Notes: generated by a model not told the origin, from the sequence alone. 64,000 nucleotides of DNA from Plantago major (GCA_026545765.1 JAIFAC010000201.1:1-64000), one strand, 5' to 3'; shown: positions 52,309-64,000, numbered from the stretch's first letter. Numbers and translations: made by a program.

Positions 52309-53063
52309 TTTTGTTTGATTTTGATGTTCTGAACTTTATATTCGTGTGCGCAAGGAGAATCTGATCTCTAAATGATTGGGTGTGTGTGACTGGGAACATG
52401 CTTACATTGTGATCATGGTTTGATTACTTAATTCTAGGACTCTAATTGGATCAAATTAAACATTCAGCTGCCAGCTAAATGAGATTGGTTTGTTTTCTGT
52501 TTATACTTTTGCTTCATGTCATTAGTTAAAATGTAGTGGTTTCATATTTAGGTTATGTTTTGCCAGATTAATTGATAAGTTAGTCCGATGAAAATTTTAC
52601 ATGATAGCCAATTGGAATGGTTAACTGATAAGTTAGTCTAGTTAGTTTGTCCAATTGATATTGCATATATAAGTTGGTAGATTTGCATGTAGTGGTTAGT
52701 AAATTAGCAAATTACTTAAATATAAATTATGAAAAATAAATATGTTAGTTTGGAGAAAAGCTAGTTGATAAACTCTAAGTTATACACGTAACATAATTGT
52801 TTAAGTTAAATAACTTCTTAAAATTGATAATCTCGTTTTATAATATGTTGCAATATTGTGCTTTAAATATTATTGTACCATGTATTATATGTGTTGTATA
52901 GACAACACATTCAACCATATGAAGTAGCAAGGAGGAATGTGTTTGCTTCTTCATATGTCATTATATTGGAGTAGATTGCAGCTTATATTCACTTACCTCA
53001 AGTCTGCCTTGGAAATTCTTACAGTTTGTCATTAATGTCAAGCTTTTGTAATGTGAATTATAT
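52309..53063. other. 3' flank of bHLH gene 2
   Basis: Probable 3' UTR, then AT-rich DNA without recognisable features. Confidence 0.3.
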
Positions 53064-53274
53064 AATCTGTATAAGTGGTGGTCTGGTGGTAAAAAGTTGA
53101 GGTTATATGCAGGAGGTGTAGAGTTCGAACCCTGACAACGTCAATTATTGAAAGGAGTTATATGGTTGGCGAATGAAAGGAGTTATAGTTATAAAGAATG
53201 AAGACTACAAAAAAGTAGAATCGAACCTTATAATATAATTACATTCAAAAAAAAAAACAAAAATCTGTATAAGT
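53064..53274 (+). mobile_element. tRNA-derived SINE with perfect target-site duplication
   Basis: Body 53077-53261 is flanked by identical 13-base repeats AATCTGTATAAGT (53064-53076 and 53262-53274). It starts GGTGGTCTGGTGGTAAAAAG (box A region). It carries box B GAGTTCGAACCCTG (about 53121-53134), so it is derived from a tRNA-like pol III promoter, and it ends in a poly-A run. Exact target duplications suggest a relatively recent insertion by LINE machinery. Confidence 0.9.
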
Positions 53275-53824
53275 AAGTTGGCAGGGAAGGACGAAGTCAA
53301 AAATGAATGAGCAAATACTACTTTACAAATATAAGTGGAATGAAATTCTAAAATTCTCAAAACTTCGATCACAAAGTATCCGTACTTAGAAATTGGGGGC
53401 ACCACCTTGCCAGCAACCCCTATATCCGCACCGTTAGCAGAATTGAATCTTCTTAGCAAGCTACTCCGTAATTTTAGTTGGCCTTTTCTTTTTAAGTGTG
53501 GATGGGCTAAATATTGAATCAAACACCTATAATTTTTCTTTAACTCTTGGGCTTAATATTATACCAAACACCTTAAACAAGGCGTAATTATTATATATAC
53601 TACATTACTGTTGAAATATTTTGAGCACTGAAGTGAATTATGGTCTACAAATATGAATCCGACAGGACGATCAATGAAGGAAACCAATCCAAATGAGTCA
53701 TTTATCACGTATAATCAGAACTCTTGAAAGTGAAACCCTACTGATCTTCATATCACTGGCATGCAGCTGGTTTCCAGAACTTGTCTGTCTTTGGTCTCGC
53801 CACAATTCAACAAGACAAACAAGT
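53275..53824. other. Intergenic DNA after the SINE
   Basis: No gene recognised. A 105-codon minus-strand frame overlapping the SINE tail (53205-53522) is probably chance. Confidence 0.3.
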
Positions 53825-54258
53825 AAATTAACTTTTCATGGTCCAAGTTCTACAATTTCCCAATAAAAAAAATTAATGGACAAAATTAAAAGTTACCCCA
53901 ACACAGTTTTTGATTTTTATGTACTATATTTGACTAAATGAAAATAGGAGGGGGCAAATTTGCTTTTATCTCAATATAGCTAGATTCAAATTGCTCTAAG
54001 GACACGTGTCCTGAGGAGTACCGACAGATATTGAATCATATATTAAATTGACTTTTCATGGTCCAAGTTCTACAATTTTCCAATAAAAAAATTAATGGAC
54101 AAAATTAAAACTTACCTCAACACAATTTTTGATTTTTATACTGTATTTGACTAAATGAAAATAGGAGGGAGCAAATTTGCTTTTATCTCAATAGCTAGAT
54201 TCAAATTGCTCTAAGGACACATGTCGTTAGAAGTACCGACAGATATTGAATCATATCG
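53825..54258. repeat. About 216 bp tandem duplication
   Basis: Units 53825-54036 and 54042-54258 share ACTTTTCATGGTCCAAGTTC at the start and GTACCGACAGATATTGAATC at the end. They differ by scattered substitutions and small homopolymer differences. Confidence 0.9.
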
Positions 54259-56356
54259 AAAAGCAGTCGAGCTCATTTTAACAAAATTTAAGCCAAGTCT
54301 TTCAAAATGTAAGAATGTTGTTTGAAAATGCACCATCAGAGAAGGATCGGACGTACTAGACGGGATTATTCACATGTAGGAATAGTATAAAAGGAAATGT
54401 CGGCATGAATCTTTTAACTAGCTAGTGATCTAAGTCATAATTAATTTCTATGGAAGCTTAGCCCAGGTAAATTAATTTTAATTTCCAGGTTCATGAATCT
54501 TCACTAGCTAGACTACTAATATAACTAAATAAGTACTGATTTATTAGCTAGCAATGATAATTATAGTAGACTAATAGATTAAGAAGCATATCGCGATTTA
54601 ATTGATTTGTCCATGCTGTTCCCTGATACCCTGGAACCAACGTTCCTTAGTGGAGTAGGTCTCTTTGCCATACAGGGTTCATTCAATTATTTTCCATTAC
54701 AACCCTAATGCTCTCTTTAATGTACTTCTGTTTTCATTCAAGTTTTGCAAGAGACTGATATTTTGAATATACCAAATCAAACATTACATATTTAAGAATT
54801 AACATCACATATTTATCTATAAACGTTATTTAGAAACGTAGATAATGCAAACTTATTATACTCGATGTTTGATGTAAAATATATAATGTTTGTGATTAAA
54901 TAAGTATGTTAATTTGCTCTCATCATTTATAAAATTTGCATAGGGTAAAAGTCCAATGAGATCATTTTAAAATGAATATTTTATGTCAACGTTTAACAAG
55001 TACAAGAAATTATACATATCAAATAACATATATTTTTCAATAAGCTATATATAATTTACTTTTACATATTATTATTTTTACCAAATCAACTATCTTATAA
55101 CAAAATTACTACACATTTGTGAAATTCAATTAGTTTATCGGGCTCCCACCTACCCGTTAGTTTTAATTTGGTAATCATAGTCTTATAGGTTGAGGTTTGT
55201 TCAGGATAAATTATTATAATGTCACGTCGACAGTTTGTCTACCACGTCATTATTAATGGAGGATTAATTATATTTAATTGTGATATATCATATCAACATC
55301 GATATATTGATTGTGCACAATTAATTATATGACAAGTGATCACTAATCTGATCCTCGTGATTTCATAATAAGTGTCGAACTTATACTATATTCACCTGAC
55401 TTGGCCGGTGAACCCAATACAAATCACATACCTACATCTACATGCATATACTTCCCAAATTTGTTTACGATCAAACCTTATCCATAAGGTTGGTTGATCC
55501 AAAGCCGAAGATCAATGGGGAAAAATTCCAACGACGAACAAAACGATTTTACTTTTACACGTAATTAAACATTTTACCACTAAAAATACACTTTTTCTTA
55601 TATTTTTATGCTTATCTATTATTTTAATTTTTCACTTAAACTATATGTCAAATCTAAGGAACTTCTCCAAGACATAGGAAGTACTATAATGTAGTATTTT
55701 GATTTGAAGCTCTCAGGAATTTTATGTTGGATGCCAAGTAGTGTGAATCTACTCATGTTCGTAGAGGCGAGATAAATGATCTCGTATAAAATAATGTTTT
55801 ATTGTTTATTGATATATTTTTTATTGTTTAAGAAAAACCTCATACTTTCATTATAGCACTGGCTCATATTAGGGTACACTACATAGTGAGGGGTGATCCT
55901 ACTCCTAGTGAGCCTGTTTGGTCGAACCTTGTAGCACTCTCGCTATTAATATTTCACTTGAAACAAGATTTTAAATTCAATTTTGAGGAGCCAAATCCTA
56001 AAATCTTGATCCGAGATTAGCCACATGTAACTCATATCCGCAAATAAAGTGAACGGCAACAAGCATATTTTTCAATAAATAAATGGTAATAACAAAGTTA
56101 TGCAGAAATGCGGCTTTAATTTGAAGTGTGAACGCGTGATAAGTGTGTACACAAGTCATATGCGATGCTTAATTAACCACGCCACCATTTACTTAACAAA
56201 AATAAAAAATCCTTGATTAACTTAAAGCTGTGGGACCCTTTCCTTAATCTTCTTGTTTATGACTTTGCAAAGCAAAGCAATCAACACTGCTATTAAACAA
56301 CCATTACTAATTAAGTCACTGAAAATCCAACAAATTAGCTAGCTAGGGTTTTGAAG
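54259..56356. other. Intergenic DNA upstream of bHLH gene 3
   Basis: No gene recognised. At about 55555-55685 a diverged copy of the MITE at 51567 is visible: both contain CATTTTACCACTAAAA(A/G)TACACTTTTTC, and it ends near TAGGAAGTACTA. Confidence 0.4.
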
Positions 56357-57889
56357 ATGTTTCCTTTCAATGGTCAAGATGAGCTCGTTTTCGGAAACCC
56401 TGGTAATGATGATCATGATTCTATGTATCATCAAGTGAATCAAGATCTGGTTATTATGAATGATCAATATGGTTTTGCTGCACCTTCAGCTCATATGATA
56501 AACTTCGCCACCTCTAGTACCAGCAACAAAACTGAAAAGAAGCGAACCGGATCAGTGAGATCATCACGATTGGGTACTAGTGACCGAGATTCGGAGATGC
56601 AGAAGGCTATGCATAGAGAGTTGGAGAGGAAGAGGAGGCAAAAAATGTCTCAACTTTATGATTCACTTAGATCCGTTCTCCCTCAAGAACAATTGAAGGT
56701 GATTTTTTTTCCTTTCTTATTTTTTATTTTTATTTTTTTAGTAAATTTGTAATTCAAATTATCTTGGAGTATGAATTATAGCATTTTTGGATAATTATTT
56801 AATTTGGGAGAAAAAGGAAAATACAATTAACCGAAGAATCTAACATTTTTTGGAACTTTTCTGCATGTCATTTTGGATAATTCTCTTGGTACAGATTTAC
56901 ATATTGATAGTACAGTTTGTACTAGATAGTTTCCATCTATAGTAAGAAGAAATTATATATATAATCTAAGTAGAATTGCAATGGAACTTTTCTATTTATT
57001 TTAAAACATTTTATTTCACAAATATGGTTCTAGTCTTTTGAGTTTAACTAATTCATCTGAATCCTGTCAACTAAATTCAATTCTAACTATGAATTCCCTG
57101 CGAAAAACGTTATTAATGCTAGCTTTAAATAGTAATTAACATATTGCTTATAGCATTTGTATTACGCTAGAGCATTCCTTATTATGCTCATTGTATTATA
57201 TATTGTTCGGGTACTGATAAAATTGCTTTGCCATTTCAAAAAGAGAAGAAAGAAATTAACGTATTGTTTCTTACATTGTGAAGAGAAAACAGTCGATATC
57301 TGATCTAATGAACGCAGCAGTGGATTACACGAAAAGATTGCAAAAAAATGTGCAGGAATCTGGAATTCGAAGAGACAAGCTAAGGAAACAATCTACTTCT
57401 TCATCCTCAAATAACAGGAATATTGTTTGTAGTGATTCGCCTAATAATCATGTGACGGTGAGCCAATTGCAAGATGGAATTGAGATTTTGATCAACACGG
57501 GTTCTGAGTTCGAGCTATCCCATGTGATGATTGAATTGCTATCCAGAGAACTCAATGTTGTTAGCTGTGTTTCCACCAAATCAGATGACAGATTTCTCCA
57601 TAAAATCCTTGCACAGGTAACTAAAAGTTCGAGCTTTTAAATGATATGCAATTCTATCATGCGCTATAAACAATAAATTTTGTTGTTAAATAATGATCAC
57701 TAGTATTATTTGGAGGAAATGTAACACTAATTTCATCAACAAAAGCTGATCAAATGCCTCTTGATACCTTTATTTTATCATTTTGGTAAAATTAATCGAT
57801 CAAAGTTTAATTCGCAGGCGAATGAGACAACGAGTTTCATTGATGTATCAATGCTGGAAGGAAGATTGACAGAAGTAGTGAGCTTATGA
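56357..57889 (+). CDS. bHLH transcription factor, third paralogue, intact (ORG2/bHLH118-like clade)
   Basis: Exons 56357-56698, 57284-57616 and 57818-57889 join in phase 0 to a 248-residue protein with no break, all with GT-AG introns. The N-terminus is MFPFNGQDELVFGN. Basic region and helix 1 at about residues 87-114 are [24 protein letters not shown]; His, Glu and Arg of the H-E-R pattern predict E-box binding. Helix 2 opens exon 2 (SISDLMNAAVDYTKRLQKNV). The C-terminal half has [19 protein letters not shown] and RFLHKILAQ, and the last exon encodes SMLEGRLTEVVSL. The clade is plant-specific; some members respond to iron or defence cues, but nothing here shows which. I chose the ATG at 56357, matching the paralogues' MFP start. 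Confidence 0.92.
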
Positions 57890-60443
57890 TCTCATATGGG
57901 TTTGTAAGCTAGCTAGCTATATATAGAGTTTGAGCTGCCTACAGCATGCATGAATAATTTGTTTGGGCTTGAATAATTAGTGCATTGCATTTGCATGCAT
58001 GGTTTGAAATTTAATCCATATTATTTATTAGGTGTCTATTTTACAGAAGTTCTGTAATGTTATTTGTCAAGTGATCATCTGGTTTGAGTATTTGTAAAAT
58101 CAAGAGTTTATAGTGAGTATCGAAAGTCCTTAATTTTGGTCTTGTGGAAATGTAAATATGGAATATATATAATGAGCTTGTAAAAATCACCTCAGTTATT
58201 TGTTCAATTGTGCTACTGAGTTTTCCATTCCTCTATCAAATTGGCTTAAGGATATTTATCAGAGGATAGTAAAATTCCATGCTCTACCGTGCAATTCCAT
58301 GATTGTATCATATGTTTCATGTATCGACTATACAACATATATAACGTTATAGAGTATAAACGTAGTTTTTTCTTACTTTTTGGAATATTATTGTTTTGTA
58401 AGGAAATTGTGAACATTAGATTAATTTGTGGATCGATCTGTTACCTTTATGATTTAAAATCCATGCAATTTCCAATTTTATGGTTAGGGCACTTACCTTG
58501 TAAAAGTTATTTCATACTCTTAGCTTATGGCAAATGATATATATAGGTCGACTCTGTTTACTACGGCGTAGCATCTATATGAATTTATTCGACTATTTAA
58601 CTCGTTAGCTTTCAATTTCGTCCTATCACTTCCGGTCTTTGCTAAACAAAACTCATCTCTTGATTGCAATAATTTACACAAGAATTAAGTGTTTGATTCT
58701 ATCCTGAACATATATAACCCAAACTTGCACGACCATAAAGCTAATGGACCTAAACTAACCCAGCATGGGAAACAAAACTCATATATAGACCCACTTGGCA
58801 AGCTAAAACCAATCTCTCCAGGTACAACGTCACTATATTTTCAAATCTGAAACATTTTTTTTTCTATTTTTTCATTATTATACATAAGAGTATCAAGAAG
58901 ACAATTATTTTTCATGTCTCCAAGTTTTATAATGTTTACAAAGATTCATAGGATCATATCATGATCATGCATATAAATATAGCATCATCCAATTGAAATA
59001 AATATAACATTGCAAATCTCACACCTAAACCAACCATATCTTCTTCTTCTTCACAATCAATAATAATACACTCCATTCAAATCTATTATAAAAACATGTC
59101 CTTCAAGATCTTCCATATCTGGAATTATTTTACAACATATTCAAATAATCATATAAATAAATGCAATGCTAGTATTTTTTTTTCAAAAGAGACCTTTATC
59201 CATTGCCAAGATTGCAAGATTATGGTTGTGGACTTGTGGGAGACCAAGCTACCAAATAATGAATTTTTTGTGGCCTAATTCAGCTTTTTGGATTTTATTT
59301 TATTTTGCCTTATAAAAGTTAAAATTATATTTTAAAATACTGCAAAAATAGATTAAGATCCCATGCAGCATTAACAATTCGAAGGTTATTTATAATTGAT
59401 TCCAAAAAGAAAAATTAATTGAAATACCTTTTACTAATCTATCCACATTTTCTAAACATAAGATGTCATGTACAAACAGGCCCATTACATAACTGGGCTG
59501 GATATTATCTACTTTAGTTGGTTCATTGATCTAAATGCTCAGGCCCAATTGAAAATGGGATTACCACATACAGCCTCACGCAAGAGAACACGTTCAGTAG
59601 CACAAGTCTTGGGCCAAGTTAATCTAGTACGGGCCAATTCTCTTCAAAATTTCGTATAAGGATTATTCATCAAAACTTCATACAATTAACATTAATTCAC
59701 TTGTTGAATTTGGCTTATACTATAATTTTTCTTTAGCCGTATAGAAAACCTACATAACTGAAGGAAAAATTATAATACATGAAATTTCGTAATTGTATTA
59801 ATTGTTGCCTTAAATTCGTAATTCTTCAAGCGCATTGACTGTATTCGTGGTATTTGTTTGTTAGAATCTCTTTGGTCGACGGTGACTGGCTTACTGCATG
59901 ATTTCGGAATATGCTGAGGTCGTTTTGTAATAGTACCATACTCTAGGGATGTATTGTGATTTCACCTTTGAATATGCAACCAAATTTGTCTTCATATTCA
60001 ACTTGACAAGTTATTGATCCAATGATGCTATTACTACTAGACAAGTGTAAACTGCAACATGGCATTGATCATATAGATTCCGATTATAATAAGTTTGAAT
60101 CCTTCTTGTTAATACTTAATACAGTATTCATGAGACATCTCATACATTGACCATCATAAAGTAAAACAGTTTAGATGCACTAGATAGACACTACGTGTTT
60201 TAATTTTTAGTAATTTGTGAAGTTTTGTATGTGTGACGGTTAAAAAACGAATATGCTGGGTGGAAGGAGTGCAATTTGAAAGAGAAATTTCCCAGGAGAT
60301 TTCGTGGGAAGGGAGAGGAAAAAGAGCCAAGGAGAATTATATCATGTGGCCTTCGTTTCTTTGACTTGTTTAGGAAAATTAAATTATTAAAAGTCATATA
60401 TAGCATGCTGTCAACGTGACAGGTTGAAAGATCCAAGGGACCA
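57890..60443. other. Intergenic DNA
   Basis: The 3' flank of bHLH gene 3, then no recognised gene. Short frames at 58289-58537, 59096-59278 and 59468-59659 have no family signature. Confidence 0.3.
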
Positions 60444-60450
60444 TATATAG
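60444..60450 (+). promoter_or_regulatory. Probable TATA box of carboxylesterase 1
   Basis: TATATAG about 96 bases before the ATG. The downstream copy has the same TATATAG at 61997-62003, 69 bases before its ATG. Confidence 0.45.
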
Positions 60451-60545
60451 TATATACTTATTACAAATGGGATCGCGAAATTAGATATATTAAGCCGGCC
60501 ACACATTCATCATCATCAACAATCAAGAACATAATTAATCCTACC

Positions 60546-61527
60546 ATGTCTTCTGCACCAATGGATCCAAATACAGATCCATATGGCTACTTAGGGCTGG
60601 TAAAAAACCCAGATGGCTCGATCACGCGATTACCGATCTCCCTCCCTTCCTCCTCTCCTCCGTCCGATGATCCCACACTACCGGTTTTTACAAAAGACAT
60701 TCCCATCAACCAAGATAACAACACTTGGGCCCGAGTGTACATGCCCAATCCAAAATCCGAATATGATACCGATCCAACAAAAAAGTTGCCACTTATAGTT
60801 TACTATCATGGTGGAGCTTTTGTTGTTGGAAGTGCATCGTCACAAATGTTCCAAAAGTCTATGTTTGACATTGTTCTCGACACCCCAGCTGTGATTGTAT
60901 CGGTGGAGTATCGTCTTGCTCCTGAGCACCGTCTCCCCGCGGCATATGATGACTCTATGGAAGCCCTTCATTGGATTAAGACCACCAACGATGATTGGTT
61001 GACTAAGTATGCGGATTTCTCAAAGTGCTTTCTCATGGGAACTAGTGCCGGGGGAAATATTGCGTACCATGTGGGATTACGTGCGATTATGTGCTTTGAC
61101 GATCTTGCCCCTCTCGAGATCCGAGGTCTAATTTTACACCACGCCTTCTTTGGTGGGTGCAGCAGTCACTTTCGAGGTGAGATTAGTTAATGACCGTATT
61201 ATTCCACCAGTCGCATCAGATGTAGCGTGGGAAGTAGCATTGCCAATTGGAGCCGATCGTGATCACGAGTATTGCAATCCTATGACGGGGATTAAGTTTG
61301 AGGTTTTAGAGGAGGTGAAAAGTAAAGGGGTGAAATTGTTGGTTACGGGTTGTGAAGGGGATCCATTAGTCGACCGACAAATTGAGCTAGTGAAGAAGTT
61401 GGAGAGTAGCGGAGTGGATGTTGTTGGAGAGTTCAGCAATGGTGGAACACATGGATGTGAGCTCTTTGATGAGTCTAGAGCTAAGATCCTTTATGGATTA
61501 TTGAAAAACTTTGTACTATTTGGATAA
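60546..61527 (+). CDS. Plant CXE-type carboxylesterase (alpha/beta hydrolase 3)
   Basis: Soluble ester hydrolase of the plant CXE family, related to the gibberellin receptor GID1 and 2-hydroxyisoflavanone dehydratase. The sequence does not show a substrate. ATG at 60546 starts MSSAPMDPNTDPYGYLGLV. Oxyanion-hole HGGAF starts at residue 88, SVEYRLAPEHRLPAAYDD follows, and the nucleophile Ser is in GTSAGG (residue 167, codon 61044-61046). The acid is probably Asp of CEGDPLVDRQ and the base is His of GGTHGCELF. Intronless, about 327 residues, the usual family length. The frame breaks at about 61157 and 61176. Restoring GGGG (FFGGV) and CC (SLSEV), each one base short here, rejoins both halves, so the gene is probably functional. 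Confidence 0.88.
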
Positions 61528-61702
61528 GTGTAACACTTTTGTTATTGCATGATTTCTCTATTCCAAAATATTCAGACTTTTCCGTTCAAACAAACTTTAA
61601 TATTGACAACGAATTTATGTTAAACTGAGAAGGTAAATTCTTAAAACTAATTTGAAGTGAGAGTTGAAATTGGTTGATTGGAATAAGTAAAACTGTAACA
61701 AT

Positions 61703-61846
61703 TTCTTGGGGAGTTTGTGCCTGTAATAATTTAAGAACAATAAATAGTAAATTAAGAATGATAAAAGTTGGTTCTTCTTGGGGAGTATGTGCCTGTAATA
61801 ATTTAAGAACAGTAAATAGTAATTTAAGAATGATAAAATCTGGAGC
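61703..61846. repeat. 72 bp tandem duplication between the two carboxylesterase copies
   Basis: Two units (61703-61774 and 61775-61846), each starting TTCTTGGGGAGT and containing TGCCTGTAATAATTTAAGAA and TTAAGAATGATAAAA. Confidence 0.92.
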
Positions 61847-62071
61847 TCCTTGACTGACTTGAGAGATGCAACTTAGAACGTACCTTGCTGAAAAATTCAA
61901 CTGTTAGACTAATTCAATGCAAATTGACATTGATGTGTTACTACTACCATTGATTAATGACAATGAAGCTTGAATATTCAGCCTACTAAAACTTGCTATA
62001 TAGAGTTGTAGTTTCCATAGACCGGTTGCATCAATCATTCATAGCAAAAAAAGCAAGATATTGCCAACACC

Positions 62072-62593
62072 ATGTCTTCGAAAAATGCTGGGCAAATTGA
62101 TCCGAGTACCGATCCCTATGGCTACTTGGGACTGGTAAAAAATCCAGACGGGTCGACCACCCGTCCACCTTCTCGTATTCCTTCATCTCCGCCTTCTTCT
62201 GATCCTGCACTCGAAATCCTTACGAAATTACGTTTCCATCAACCAACAAAATGGTACTTCGGCACGCGTGTACATGCCCAATCGCAAACTTGATCAATCT
62301 ACTGAGAAATTGCTGACCGTGATCACGAGTATTGTAATCCGATTGCCGGGTTAAAGTTAGAGGTACTTGAGAAGGTGAAATATCTCAAGTGGAAGCTGTT
62401 GTTGGTCACTGGATGTGATGGTGACCCGCTAGTTGATCGACAAATGGAACTAGTGAAAGTGTTGGAGAGTAAAGGAGTTGATGTTGTTGGAGAGTTTAGA
62501 GATGGTGGATATCATGGATATGAGTTGTTTGAAGAGCCAGCTGCCAATATCTTTTATGGTGTTTTGAAGAACTTTATTATACACTCTTCATAA
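62072..62593 (+). pseudogene. Internally deleted tandem carboxylesterase copy
   Basis: Starts MSSKNAGQIDPSTDPYGYLG, a clear paralogue of the upstream gene, and ends with GCDGDPLVDRQMELVK, GEFRDGGYHGYELF and YGVLKNF. The middle is gone. Sequence equivalent to about 60788-61252 of the first copy is missing, joining the residue-80 region (KLDQSTEKLL) straight to ADRDHEYCNP. The deletion removes HGGAF and the nucleophile Ser, so the product could not be a hydrolase. A frame break also occurs near 62240-62290, so the two halves are not in one frame. Confidence 0.88.
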
Positions 62594-62829
62594 ACCTACA
62601 ATTATGGAATTATCCACCAATAAATAAGGTATGTTCATGTATCATATTTGTCATTTAGATTGAGTTTGCAAGTTTAACCTGGAAAGATGTTAGTTTCTCA
62701 TCATCACCGTTTGGATGTGTCATTATAAGAATGGGACTTTTACCTGGCACACCCAAACTATGTACCACCTCCATTTTGATTAAATAAACTAACTTTTGCC
62801 AACAATGGCTTAGCTAGCGGCAATTTCCT

Positions 62830-62911
62830 CTTGATCAAAGTCTCGAGTTCTTATACTCTAATTGAGCATGCTTGATCAAAGTCTCGAGTTCTTATACTCT
62901 AATTGAGCATG
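62830..62911. repeat. Perfect 41 bp tandem duplication
   Basis: Two identical 41-base units (62830-62870, 62871-62911), each running from CTTGATCAAAGTCTCGAG to CTAATTGAGCATG. Confidence 0.95.
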
Positions 62912-64000
62912 CCACTGATTGTAGTTGTGGTTAGAATACTGGTTGAGCTCGACCAAGTGTATATCAACATACGCCTTTAGGGATGCAACACTTACAACTT
63001 TATCAAAGTTATTATTCGAACGGGTGTAAAAGAGTAAGACATTAATATAAAATATAAATGATTGATGGGTGAAATAAAATATTTATCGAAAAATTATGCA
63101 AAATGAAAAGGAAAAAAAAAACCAAAGGAAATCTATTATTACTCTTTGGGCTATATGTGTGCTCATTTTAGTGGGCTTGAAGGATGATGACCGATGTTTG
63201 AATCGAGAAAATAGTCCAGCAGTTTCCCCGATTTTTAGACTAGGCCTACAATATGATCCAGTGACATGGCCCAATGTAATTTCTATTAAACCTCATTTTC
63301 AATTTTTCTCCTGGAAAAATTATAGTGGATTTCCGCTACAAAGTTCGTATTTTTCTTCTTCTCCTTCTTCTTTTTTTTTTTGATTTTCCTCATTTCAGTT
63401 TTAATGTTACTGCCCCCCATGCTAGATGAAATTACTCAGTCTTCCAATGGATGTTACAGACTTACAGTGAATTTAAGATCTAGCTTTCTTGAGTGGGCAT
63501 GGGATCGAGCCCCCAATTGCCTCACTTTTTCAATTTCCTTTTTCACCTCTTATTTTTTCCCTTTATTTTGCTTGCTCTCTTTCCATTTTCCTATTTTCAG
63601 CTCTTCATTTACCTTTACGCACCAACCTTACTTATAAACTAAATATACATTTTCACTATTAAATTGATAAATATGTCTTCTTTCACAAAGTCATGTGGCG
63701 GATGAACTATTTTGAACAAGGTACGTAGTAATATTTTGAAGTAAAACTATAGTGTTTTAAACAAAATCACTAATGATTTATTAATATACATTTTATGTAA
63801 CTTAACTAACTTAAATGTGAGTATCATGTAACATTAACAACAAAACCACATTTTAGCATTATATATAAAACACGGATGTTAGTATTTTCGACTCTAACCA
63901 TAGTATAATGTTTCCGTCCCTTGTAATTTCTTTACAAACACCATTTTCCAAGACACTTACTCCATTTATTTCGAGTCATACAAAATTTTGCATGTACGGT
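62912..64000. other. Right edge, no recognised gene
   Basis: A 95-codon plus-strand frame (63096-63383) overlaps a 63-codon minus-strand frame; neither resembles a known family. A CTTCTT-rich tract followed by T11 lies at 63354-63381. Confidence 0.3.

Noticed and set aside
53077-53140. Possible functional tRNA gene
   Set aside because: Box A and box B are present, but there is no acceptor stem or anticodon arm, and the poly-A tail with target duplication shows a SINE.

Overview
The window is nuclear DNA from a flowering plant, almost certainly a eudicot. Genes are spliced, intergenic DNA is AT-rich and full of Helitron, Copia, PIF/Harbinger, SINE and MITE debris, and the recognisable genes are plant-specific families (SBT1 subtilase, receptor-like cytoplasmic kinase, plant clade of bHLH factors, plant CXE carboxylesterase). 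I cannot name the species; Caryophyllales would fit but is not demonstrated. No operon, phage or CRISPR structure is present.

Layout. 0.4-1.9 kb: decayed Helitron helicase. 2.4-3.3 kb: possible unrecognised transcribed region. 3.6-4.9 kb: inverted partial copy of an ATP11/ATPAF1 gene. 4.9-6.2 kb: spacer with an RNase H fragment, a (TA)n run and a small foldback element. 6.4-8.9 kb: the ATP11 gene itself. 8.96-11.0 kb: two direct repeats around a PIF/Harbinger transposase relic. 14.1-17.0 kb: SBT1.3-like subtilase. 18.2-24.1 kb: Ty1/copia element with both LTRs and a target duplication. 28.4-30.4 kb: receptor-like kinase of the Arabidopsis At4g25390/At2g45590 type. 30.4-39.8 kb: gene-poor. 39.8-57.9 kb: three related bHLH genes on the same strand, one decayed, one with two candidate last exons, one intact. 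60.5-62.6 kb: a CXE carboxylesterase followed by an internally deleted tandem copy.

Reading frames. The subtilase, kinase, ATP11 and first carboxylesterase keep their family sequence almost end to end but are broken by single-base indels. Nearly every one I could resolve is loss of one base from a run of identical bases (GGGG to GGG, CC to C, TTTT to TTT). This looks more like uncorrected long-read homopolymer error than gene death, so these genes are listed as CDS with the breaks described. Real damage looks different: missing start codon, deleted catalytic core or many substitutions (left ATP11 copy, second carboxylesterase, first bHLH, all transposon ORFs).

The genes do not form one pathway. 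The structural themes are local duplication (ATP11 inverted, bHLH tandem, CXE tandem, several 40-220 bp tandem repeats) and transposon insertion. The most unusual points are the ATP11 inverted duplication, which could form hairpin RNA if read through, and the two homologous terminal exons of the second bHLH gene.
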